A stretch of 64,000 bases of DNA from Sipunculus nudus (lineage: Eukaryota; Annelida; Sipuncula; Golfingiida; Sipunculidae), in the NCBI GenBank assembly GCA_026874595.1, contig CM049316.1, positions 24,947,839-25,011,838 on the forward strand, written 5' to 3'. This document shows positions 38,745 to 48,035 of this stretch, one piece after another. The translations under genes were made by a program, and so were the position numbers. How positions within the stretch are numbered: position 1 is the stretch's first letter; every line of letters begins with the position of its first letter. Below the pieces are notes generated by a model that was given only the letters and a program-made list of their open reading frames with translations, did not search any database and had not been told where the DNA came from.

Positions 38745-39946
38745 CAGTGAAACACCAGCTGCGGATTCCCCTCTGGGGCGGACACCCCGTTAAAGGGAGA
38801 GTTTTCGGTACGACCAAACGTTTTAACATTAACTGTTGGGCGGACGAAAAGTGTCCGTTGTCCTAAACCACCCCTCCCCCTAACGGACACCCAAACGGCC
38901 GCCTTGGTCGGTGCAAGGACAAATATTTTTGTAATTGCGATTATTTTCTGTTTCTAATAAGCTTCTCACCACTTAAAACTGATTTCATTTTCAATTTATT
39001 GAAACAAGACAAAAGACGTTTTCTCTTCATTTACCTCGAAGTTTGTAATTTGTTAAAAAAAGTAACGGTACGTTCGGAGTTTAAATTATGCTACAATTTA
39101 GCTGGAGAGAAAATTAATAGTCATCCTGATTATTAGCTCATTGTTCTGGGACCGAGGATGTCAGGATTGGTCAGATGTTACACACGTGAACATTCTCGGG
39201 TCATGTCCTCTTGATCGAAAGGGGACATGGTTAGCCTTCAGATCATACTCGGTCAGAGACGTTTATCAGGCACCTGTTAGGTGATTGTTTTGGTCATTCA
39301 TTGTTCTAAATGATAAACACGTAATTTTTTGGAGTTGTTCACGTGTCACCCCCTTATACATGAAGTTTTTATAGTATTGAAGATAACGTGACCTTGAAAT
39401 TTAGGCCAATCACCGATGGTATATCATACGTCTCATGGATACAGGTCATACGGGACAATCATAAGGGACGTAGAAGGCACTTTTGAATTTTTAGTCTTCA
39501 TCTACTTTCCCATCGCGAAGAATTTTACTGGTAACCTACTTAAGATTAAGAAATGATAAGAGATATTAGAAATCTCTTTAGTTAATCCATGATACTTTAA
39601 AGATTACGAAGAGTCTAACTATTTAAGATTTAAGTCAGACAAATGAACGGAAATGAATCGAACAACACACGGCCTATCTGCGAGTAAGACCTGCCATGCA
39701 CTCTCAGTCAATTTGGAAAGTATATTCTCCATAACATAATGACGTAAATGTCCCATCAATAATTCATACAGCAGCCTTATAAATAAAAATACATGCAGTT
39801 TTTCATTGTTTGATTATGTTCCTTGCCTAGAACACGGACATCTGACCAGAACAGGGCCACCGGGCCCGAGCCCTTCTGGGGCGGACACCCCGCTATAACG
39901 GACAAATGACGGTCCGGTGACTGTCCCCTATAGAGGGGTTTCACTG
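38745..39946. mobile_element. Pair of CAGTGAAAC element ends (one 1.2-kb element or two MITEs)
   Basis: CAGTGAAACACC begins at 38745 and the inverted GGGGTTTCACTG ends at 39946. The block CTGGGGCGGACACCCCG occurs in the same orientation near both ends (about 38775 and 39877), together with further ACGGACA motifs. This could be one non-autonomous element of 1.2 kb or the remains of two short ones. The terminus resembles that of the 53.8-kb element. There is no coding potential. Confidence 0.5.
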
Positions 39947-40477
39947 TGCAACTACTACTACTACTACTACTACTACTTCTTATACAAATATTAATAATAT
40001 AGAGGTGGTAGATTGCTCACTATCTGTTGCTGGTGACAACATGTGAATTTAAGCAGCACCACGTTTTGTCATCTGCAATCCTCTGGCCCGTCTGATTTAC
40101 CCAAAGATGTCCTTGTTTTTAGTATAAGCGGTCATTTTGGCGGACCCCAGCAAGTTATAAACGAGTTGTAATCAAAACGGACAGCCTTTCCACTGAGGGT
40201 ATTAATGTTGGCTTATTCTTATAAAAAAGTTAAAGAGATTATCTTTATCTTTTTACGTCAGATATCGGACGGGCCTCTTATATATAAAATGATTATGCGC
40301 CATGGCACATGTAGAGGATCGTAATAGGGCAAGCTTGCTTTTTGTGGTCTAAGACTCATTCACATAATCAGTGATGATGTTATCAGAAAAAAAACCCAAA
40401 TAGTTCAACTTAATTTCGTATCAGTTGTAATACCTAGGCATACGCTTTATTTTGGTATTTTCTGTGTAGTGTCAAAT

Positions 40478-40483
40478 TTTATT
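40478..40483 (-). terminator. Candidate polyadenylation signal of the MCT-like gene
   Basis: AATAAA on the minus strand, about 165 nt after the stop codon. A second AATAAA lies 32 nt further on, at 40451-40446. Either could end the transcript; no cleavage site can be read from sequence alone. Confidence 0.55.
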
Positions 40484-40648
40484 TAATATGAACTTTGTAT
40501 ATATACGATCTATGGTAAAATAAAATTGCATCGTATTAGGGTAGCTTTTTATGCAATAGCCTTCGATTATAGGTCAATAAACAATCAATGAGTGGTGATA
40601 AAGCCACTCTTAATATATGCACATGAACATTACGTGACACTTTATGAT

Positions 40649-40881
40649 TTATACAAGTGACAGTTGAGAGACTGTGTATTCTGAAGATTCCAGTCTGCGA
40701 CGCCTCAATCTCGGCTTCTCTGGGATTTGTCTGTTGACACTGACGCCATTCTCGTTCACGTGACCTGAGTTCCTGTGCGCGAGACATGGGATTGTGAGTA
40801 ACAGCATTCCACCGGCCACTTGTATGCCGCCGCTAACGTAAAACGGAATGTCGTAATTCTGGGTGATATCAAACAGCCAAC
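40649..40881 (-). CDS. MCT-like gene, last coding exon with stop
   Basis: It encodes residues 400-476: WLFDITQNYD, helix 12, and a hydrophilic tail of about 43 residues with the basic run KPRLRRRR. The acceptor is ttttttttgcag at 40882-40883. The stop TAA is at 40651-40649. The last residues are QLSLV, which fit the class I PDZ-ligand pattern (S/T-x-hydrophobic). Confidence 0.92.
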
Positions 40882-43800
40882 CTGCAAAAAAAATCAATCA
40901 TTAATGCTGTGAACTGTTCCATGGATAAGAAAACATTTGAAAAATCCCGGCCATGTATATTGTAACCTTTCAGAGATTCGAAGTGAGACGTTACATGCAA
41001 CATGGTCATAATGAGACATCCTTCACGATAACTTGAACTAATATAAATATTAATTTAACTTAAGAATGTATACTATTAAAAATTTGATTATAATATAAAT
41101 ATATAATACGGCCTAGGCTCATTGATAATGTAACCTTTTTAATAATGTTAAATATTATTTTTTAATTCCTCTTTATGTATGTATAATTTGGAACTCTTGT
41201 TTAGCTTCATAAAATGTTAGTATGAGGTGCCTGACTGGATAAAGTTATTATCAGTGGTCTCCCCATATAGTGCCTTCCTATGCTGAGCATAATTCTTTTG
41301 TGCGCACAGTTTTATTTTATGAAGAAATAAAAGCTTTTTTTTAGTAAAAAGCGATAGTATTCAGTCCATTTGGTATATGTATTATAATGCTACATTTTGA
41401 AATTTGATTGTTATAGTCCATTTCACCACCTGCTGTCCACCTGGTTTTTGTAGATGATTTACTTATAAGTTTATATTTTTCAATAATTTCCAAGAAAACA
41501 GTATATGGAAGTGACAACCTAATATGGCAATTAGGAATTTTACTGTAAATCCCCCGTTTATGATCTGGCAGATATTATGTGTCCCTCCATAAGCAGCCAT
41601 CTTTGTTTTAGCTGGTTATATTTATAGAGTGTTTACATTAGATCATCCGATCAGCAGCTTTCAGTTGAGGTTGTTTTTGCATGTGACCAGTGACCTTGAC
41701 CGCCATAAGTGGGTCTGATATGTTGTAAAATGTAGACTGATTTCTCATATTTTCAAAAAATTCTGTTTCTCAAATAACGCGCAAGTTAGGTATTTAGTTA
41801 CCTTGTTGAAAATTAGGTTCTTTAAACCTCTGCTCTACACTTTAATTGTTTCCCTTGAAATGTAAATAAATAAAAATTTTCATAGCAAAAAACAGGTGGA
41901 CATGAGGGGATGAGACGGACTATAGAATACAATATCCGTTATAACGTCGTTCGTCTTCATCAGCATGAGTTCAATATACATGTACAATGTACTGGACTAT
42001 TGATGATTGTAATATTTTAAGCAAACATGGTATACGAATGAATGAAATGTAATAAGGAGGAATGTGTTCTGTTATATTTAATGGGTTACTTTAGGTAAAT
42101 ATAATTTTTTTTTGCCTTTGCTATTCTGCTTACCTTGAACAAGCCGGGTAATATTAAACTACAATTAACAATCATGTCATCAGCATACAACAGTCAACAT
42201 TTTTACACCAGTTTGCTCCATGTACCATAACAGCGCCAGCCCCCCCCCCCCCCCCCCCCATAAAAAAAGCTATTAGGGACAACTTTATCAATGCACTAAA
42301 TGACCTACCGGAAAACGGTGCGGACGTCAATGACGCTATCGAGATGAAAATATAATTAATGCCTAGCGCTGCGGGCATACGGGGAAGTCCCACCAATTCT
42401 GTCAGCAGTGTGTTCTGTATACCGATGAACAAACCTGGAGAAATCAAAACTAACAGTCAAAAGATGACCCTTTATGTCACATATATTAAAATGATACACA
42501 TTGCAAGCTGCAAGTATGGAAAATGTTTTCATTTATATTGTGTCACGAACCATTGGGAGACATACACAAGCTTGAATATATAAAGACAGATAACAATTTC
42601 TCGTGGATGAAAACATCACAAAATATCACTATCAAATAATGATGTATCCATTTCGGCATATCAATTAAAAAATACTCCATATCTGACACAAGAGATATTG
42701 CCAAGCAGCTTGACATTATTGTCGATATAAGTCATACTATATCATTTAATGAATGATTTTTAGGCATGCGCGCTTTAATTAATATTTAATGAAAAGGGTA
42801 CGATATAATAATACATAAACCTCTCAATAACGACAACACTTTTGAAATATAGGCGGGGTTTATTCCGATACTGTTAAAATATGGTAAAATAAATGAAGCA
42901 CCGACAGATTATTTTTGCATATTCGTTTACAGTGGGCTAGCTATATCAATGATTCATATATCAATATGTTTCCATATCATTCATTTCTTTTTTTTTCTTG
43001 CAACCAAATACATGTACCGTTTATCAGCATCTTCTGACTGAGGCAAAAATTGGTCATTCTTGAATTGTTTTTTTTTTCTGTTATCTACAGTTGTTTTACC
43101 TGTATATTTAATGACCGAAAATGAAAGACTTGTATCAGTTGTTTTTTTTTTCTTTATTTCTTTCGATTTTTTTCTGTATATTTTTCGACCGGAGGATGTT
43201 AGACTTGTTCCGCCCTATCCTAAGACGCTGATTAGCCTATGGAACCAGTCTAAGTGTAAGTCATCCTCGGCACAAATTCACTTACCTTGAAGGAATGCCG
43301 TAGAACTATTCGCGGTGAAAATAAGATATATGTTACTTCCGGTAAAACCCATAAGGATAGTCGAAAATCCTCCGACGATGATGGACACCGCAAATTGGAG
43401 TGAGAGTCTGGTACAATTTAGGCCTCCAATGAAACCTCCCATCAACCGACCAATCACAGTCGAGATACCGTAATCCATCGGTAAAAACTGCACAAGTGAC
43501 ATAGGGATACCTTTTTGTAGCGCACGACTCGGTGCATGTAAAGTATTTGTCTGTATCCCATAGTTCATCATATATATACCAAAGGAAAATATGAGAAAGA
43601 TTTTATTTTTAAGGATCCGGAAATCGCATGTCTGTCCAAGCTTGTTACATGAGAGTTTGGTAATTTTTGGTTTTTGTCCCGGCACTGGTCTAAGTAACGC
43701 GGCTCCGATTAAGCCGTTGAGGGCCACAGCGCTGTAGGTCATAAGCGCACCCCTCCAACCAAACCGCTCGTTCAACAAATGTGTTAACGGGCCTCCTATC

Positions 43801-44254
43801 AGATACCCCATGGGCATCCCTATCATACCTATTCCCGCCGCGAGAGGTCGCTTCTTTTCAAACCACTGTTGCACGGCAACTGCTGACGCCAGGTAGGATA
43901 AGCCCATTCCGGAACCTGGAATGTAACATAATTGTCATAATTATTATATGTCCCCAGGTGGCGACGTATTATATTTTCTTCCTGTTTAGTTAATGTGTTC
44001 ACTCCTAACGCAGTACACTGCAGTCGTCATTTCACTATATTTCCTCCGTTTAAACCGATGCTTTTATAGCAAAGTTTGTCCGGGTTTCACCACTAGGGCT
44101 GGCGCAATGCAAAGAATTGTAATCAGACAAACGAGAGCGTGGTATCGCATTGTGCATCCTGCTCTGAGTTTTAAACTTATGACACCCCGCTCTCGTTGAT
44201 CTGATTCTTGGATCTGTGCCCGCCCTGGTGTTGGAACCCCGCAAAACATGTGGG

Positions 44255-44308
<54 letters not shown>

Positions 44309-45245
44309 GTTTAGAAATAATGTTATCATCAAGAGCACATTACAATATTATGCAAAATAACATGTTTATCCAGGTGACTTAAATTAATAATTCCTTGCCC
44401 AAAAATTCTCCGACTAGAGACATTAGAAAGCAACTTAAGTAATTTCAGAGTACAAAGGCCTAACGGTCAAAATATTTACTGAAATAGATTAATAACCTGG
44501 TGTCGAATCTGACAGTGATATAATTAATATTATCTTTATTGCTTTTATGAAGTAAACATGCGTGCTCTTACCAGAGAGCAGGCCGTTAGCCAGATACAGG
44601 ATAACAATATTGGGAGCTTGTGACGCCAAAAGAAGACCACTGAAGCTCAGAAACGAACCCACTAGCGCCACTTTGCGGTTGCCGTAGCGATCCACCAGAA
44701 TCCCAGCAATCAGCCCTATGTATATGAAAGACGGCAAACTGTAGCTTAAGGGCAAAGTGATTCCATGAAGTTCTTTTATGTTACTACCAACTTTTGGTGA
44801 TGGAATTGTGCCTTTTATTATTATTACTTGTCTGTGACATGAATTACAAGACAATCAAAAGGATCAATAAGAGTGCTCTTCAGAAGGTGCACTGCTCATA
44901 CAGACAAACATCCATTCTGTTCAAATTAAAGATCAATAGATCGTTACCTGATAGTCCGAACGAAAATGCCTGTATGGAACTGATCCATCCTGCACTGGCT
45001 TTGTCTATTGAGAACACCTCACTGTAAGTCTGGTATAAAATGGTAAAGTTACTGATGGCTGTTGTGTTAACACACGATGAAAGCAGGAGGCCAAAGAGGA
45101 CGACCCAACCATAGCCGCCATCTGGTGGCGAAATCGGGTGGCTAGCTTCACCAGCGTCACCTGGTGGCGGTGTATCTGGTTTTGCCTCTGGTGGTTTTCC
45201 GAGCAAGCTCTCGTTGGGTTGCGCTGGTATTTTCCCGTTATTCAT
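40649..45245 (-). CDS. Monocarboxylate transporter-like protein (SLC16/MCT family), 5 coding exons
   Basis: Joined exons 45245-44948, 44715-44572, 43915-43286, 42434-42309 and 40881-40649 give 1431 nt, or 476 residues plus TAA. All four introns are GT-AG and phase 1, each splitting a Gly codon. Family signatures seen: DGGYGW at residues 42-47 opening helix 1, and WFEKKRPLAAG at 165-175 entering helix 5. Twelve hydrophobic segments are visible (about 47-67, 87-106, 113-133, 136-160, 171-195, 201-222, 251-272, 287-312, 319-338, 342-372, 375-398, 410-432), with cytoplasmic-type N and C tails. This predicts a plasma-membrane transporter of monocarboxylates or similar small solutes. Aligned by eye with MCT1, the helix-8 Arg is kept (R304), but the Asp four residues earlier is Thr300 and the helix-1 Lys position is Ser65. 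It is therefore probably an orphan-type MCT rather than a proven lactate/H+ symporter. The loop between helices 6 and 7 is short, about 28 residues. The C tail has a basic run (RLRRRR) and ends SLV. An upstream coding exon cannot be fully excluded. Confidence 0.92.
41412..41924. mobile_element. TIR element in intron 4 of the MCT-like gene
   Basis: Imperfect terminal inverted repeats of about 38 bp frame a 513-bp non-coding insert. The left end starts TATAGTCCATTTCACCACC and the right end (reverse complement) starts TATAGTCCGTCTCATCCCC; both then reach TGTCCACCTG followed by a T run. The outermost TA may be the target duplication, as in Tc1/mariner-type MITEs, but this is inference. There is no transposase frame inside. 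Confidence 0.65.
42309..42434 (-). CDS. MCT-like gene, fourth coding exon (126 bp)
   Basis: It encodes residues 358-400: the end of helix 10, the loop ELVGLPRMPAALG typical of MFS loop 10-11, and helix 11. The acceptor is tttctccag at 42435-42436 and the donor gtaggtca at 42308. Joining to the next exon yields APFSGWLFD, the expected turn after helix 11. Confidence 0.92.
43286..43915 (-). CDS. MCT-like gene, third coding exon (630 bp)
   Basis: It encodes residues 148-358: the rest of helix 4, the second family signature at 165-175, helices 5 and 6, the short central loop, helices 7-9 and most of helix 10. The acceptor is attccag at 43916-43917 and the donor gtaagtg at 43285. Helix 8 contains YGISTVIGR, whose Arg (304) aligns with the helix-8 Arg of MCT1. 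Confidence 0.93.
44064..44240 (-). repeat. SINE-like dispersed repeat family B, copy 2 (truncated, in intron 2)
   Basis: Matches family B from 'tatagca..tccgggt' onward: GGTTTCACCACTAGGGC, 'ttgtaatcagac', 'gagcgtggtatcgcattgtgcatcc'. It lacks the first 65 bp or so, including the hairpin. It lies inside intron 2 of the transporter gene next to a (TA)n tract. Confidence 0.7.
44257..44305. repeat. (TA)n in intron 2 of the MCT-like gene
   Basis: About 24 TA units directly after family B copy 2. Confidence 0.93.
44572..44715 (-). CDS. MCT-like gene, second coding exon (144 bp)
   Basis: It encodes residues 100-148: the end of helix 2, the loop VDRYGNRK, helix 3 and the start of helix 4. The acceptor is catatacatag at 44716-44717. 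This site was chosen over the longer open frame because it joins helix 2 with exactly the spacing of MCT1 between the Trp before helix 2 and the Tyr-Gly after it. The donor is gtaagagc at 44571. The polypyrimidine tract is modest, so the acceptor is the least certain boundary of the gene. Confidence 0.85.
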
Positions 45246-45261
45246 TATTGGATATTCATTT
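44948..45261 (-). CDS. MCT-like gene, first coding exon (CDS from 45245)
   Basis: The exon follows a strong acceptor (T-rich tract then cttccag) at 45264-45262, so at least one non-coding exon lies upstream. The start is ATG 45245-45243, with A at -3. It encodes residues 1-99 and the first base of Gly100. The N-terminal 40 residues are Pro-rich and hydrophilic, followed by the DGGYGW signature and helix 1. The donor is gtaacg at 44947. The frame stays open from the exon edge to this ATG, so an upstream coding exon is possible but not needed. Confidence 0.88.
45245..45259 (-). promoter_or_regulatory. Four-codon upstream ORF overlapping the MCT-like start codon
   Basis: Two bases into the exon an out-of-frame ATG opens a four-codon frame. 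Its TAA shares its final A with the ATG of the main frame (TAATG). This arrangement is known in other genes to allow or tune re-initiation. It would matter only if the exon edge at 45261 is correct and the upstream exon is non-coding. Confidence 0.5.
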
Positions 45262-45346
45262 CTGGAAGACGTAAAAATTATTAAAAAATAATTTCGATTA
45301 AATTTTAACATAAAATGTCATTACAATATTAAATTAATTTAAGTAT

Positions 45347-45348
<2 letters not shown>

Positions 45349-45397
<49 letters not shown>
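45349..45397. repeat. (TA)n left of the hAT-type MITE
   Basis: The MITE interrupts what was probably a longer TA array; short TA sequence resumes on its right side. Confidence 0.93.
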
Positions 45398-45401
<4 letters not shown>

Positions 45402-45557
45402 AGCGGATCTTGGGGGTGGGGGAGCTTTTTCATCCGAAGCAACTTTTTTTTAAGGGTTTCAGACAAAATTTTGCTCCCTGGAGCCTTTTTTTTTTAGGTT
45501 TTCCCTAGTCCTCCTGGATTGGACCGCCCCGTTTTCTTAATCCTGGATCCGCCCCTG
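45398..45557. mobile_element. hAT-type MITE
   Basis: A 160-bp non-coding insert with terminal inverted repeats CAGAAGCGGATCTTGG (left) and CAGGGGCGGATCCAGG (right, reverse complement). CAGRGGCGGATCC ends are characteristic of many animal hAT elements. It sits in TATATAT sequence, so the 8-bp target duplication expected for hAT cannot be resolved. The interior has T-rich runs and no frame. It lies directly next to the solo LTR, upstream of the transporter gene. Confidence 0.75.
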
Positions 45558-45564
45558 ATATATA

Positions 45565-45722
45565 TTGTTACGAAGACAATTTTTTTCAGGGGAAATACTG
45601 GGCCGATCCGGGATTCGAACCCATAACGGTGGCGCACAAATCCGGCGTACCAAGCGCTTCGCTAGCAAAGCAAGCTTCACCAGCGAGACAGTTCGGTCCG
45701 CTTTTATGTCACCCCGTAACAA
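45565..45722 (-). mobile_element. Solo LTR of the same TRIM family
   Basis: A single 156-bp LTR (45566-45721) with TGTTACG and CGTAACA ends, clearly related to the LTRs at 11.9-12.3 kb. Shared blocks include GTGACATAAAA, GAACTGTCTCGCT, GGTACGCCGGA and GTGCGCCACC. Inside is GGGTTCGAATCCCGG (minus), which resembles the tRNA T-arm / pol III B box. Flanks are ATAT on both sides within (TA)n. A solo LTR would result from LTR-LTR recombination; an independent short-TIR origin is the alternative. Confidence 0.72.
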
Positions 45723-45727
45723 TATAT

Positions 45728-45780
<53 letters not shown>

Positions 45781-45904
45781 GGTTCTTTGTCTGACATTCT
45801 TGATTTCATTTCAGATTTTTTTAACTACATATATATATAATTAACAAACATATAATAACAGCTGATTGTTTTAGTATAATATATCGTAAATCAAACATTA
45901 TTGC

Positions 45905-45957
<53 letters not shown>
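45723..45957. repeat. (TA)n at 45723-45778 and 45909-45957
   Basis: Two TA arrays upstream of the transporter gene; the first borders the solo LTR. Confidence 0.93.
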
Positions 45958-45960
<3 letters not shown>

Positions 45961-47988
45961 CGTAAATATACTCACTTCTAAGTAAAAACATGTTTTCTCT
46001 TAATGTTCTTTGCTGTCGGTTTTTCAAATTACAGTTCAGATGACTAAAAAATTAGAACATAATTTGCATATATTGATTTATACAATGCAGTGTCCACCGG
46101 CAAGAGGACCCTCCGGGTAACAAGAACGCAAACTTTAACCCAAGCTGACCACCTGATAACTAATCTCGCACACGTGAGGCCCTGCATGATGACATCGGGT
46201 GCCATGACTACACGATATCACACGACATGCTGCTTTTATCCTGGCTTGTCATCTGAAACACTTTGCATACCATCTATTGATTCGGATATCTGTATACCAG
46301 TTGTGTACATTATATTAAATTAAGCAGTACAAGATCATGCATAGAAGTTCACCTGGGTCAATTAATACCCAGGCACTCCTTTTGCAGCCCGAAAACATCT
46401 AAAACTTTCGATCGGACACTTCAATTGATGTTTACCATTGCTGATAAGGTTTCGGTTGCCGCGAATACAAGACTCAGTATAAGCATTTATACTGGACAGG
46501 TAAGCCCAACTTGGGTCGTGATACAAGCCATATGGGAGAATGTATTGCAGCGAACATGCATCGTGTTGCGTTGATATCGAGGTAAACAGCCGATAATCTT
46601 TACATTAATCTACGAATGATGAATTTACACAAAAGAATACATGTGAATTCACAAACCATGCATGCAAACTGAAAATCCGTCTCTATGGTAACGAGTCATT
46701 TCCTGTATCTCGTACAAGTTGGCTATTTCCCAGTAACCCATGCGAGTCATGCTTGTATTCATGCCGTCAGAAATTCAACAAAAACGCAAAGTGATTTAGC
46801 AATATAGTGAGTTAAAACGGAATTTTTCTTTCAGCAGAACCCTTGTTGTAGACTCTCTAATGTCATACTCAAACGGCCAAAAGCGCTATAGGGTTTCGGT
46901 GTCTCCGGTGATTCCGAGTGTTTTGGAAGCCCCTTTTGATTGGTCAAGATGTAGATATGTCATCCTTTCATATGCATAAACTTTGCATGGATACCCGCTG
47001 GCCACCCATCCGGCAGAGGTCGTTTTAAATGGACACAACGATTCTGCGAGGTGTGTCCACTGACAGTACTGTTTGACTGAGTGAAGAGGCGCCAGTTAGG
47101 CTACAGAAAATACCCCTGTCCTAACAATCTCAATACCTATGCCGTATAGCGGAATAAACCAGTGCTGCATCTTGAAGGATTGTGTAGTATAAGCACTGAT
47201 CCCTGGCCTTATAACTGTCATGCGCAACGAGTAATGAACCTTGTTGAACTCTCTGCAGATAGAGCTGTAGTCACTGCCAAACAATGGATTCACACCGGTG
47301 TTCACGACGCCAGCTGTACAGGGAGCTGATAACAATACTATGGCTCATGCAAACATACATGCAAGCGCATATGTTAGTTACGAGAGAATGGCGCGTATCT
47401 GGAACAAACCATTTAAACATGTGCATGATACAATAATGTGGCCAAATGTCAACACTCAAAATAAGAGTAGGCGATCTAAAAACCTGGTCCCGGTAACAAA
47501 AACAACAAGGTGTGCACATGCATATACTGGTACTTGTTTTAAATGATTTAAAGTGTGGTTGTTGAAAGACCAGAGTTCGCAAAATTAATCAATTTTCCCG
47601 GCAAACCAACATTTATCATTTGTGTATAATGTGGCATCATTCTGTAGAATATGAGATTCTTTAAATTTTTCAGCACAGCTCAAATTTAAGACGAAAATTA
47701 AATACATATTTTTACATCAGTGCTAAAGATCAATACATTTATCTATTTTAAAAGATCAAATTTAATGAAAGCATAAATGCACTCAACGTTTTGGTTATTA
47801 CGGATAAGACTTTTTATATATTCAACGTCTGTACCCTTTAGTCACAGTATAAGTACATCTACAATAAACCTTGTATGAAGATATCTCAGATGAGTGTAAT
47901 GTTCCATGTTTTGTAAAATTGAAATCAAACCGACAACAAAATCTTTATTCTTCTATAGCTGATGCAATAAAAGACATTGTAAGAAATG

Positions 47989-47990
<2 letters not shown>

Positions 47991-48031
<41 letters not shown>
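47991..48031. repeat. (TA)n microsatellite
   Basis: About 20 TA units. Confidence 0.93.

Positions 48032-48035
<4 letters not shown>

Noticed and set aside
44489-44854. Longer version of the second coding exon, extending upstream of 44715
   Set aside because: It would insert about 46 residues in helix 2. The acceptor at 44716 restores the exact family spacing.
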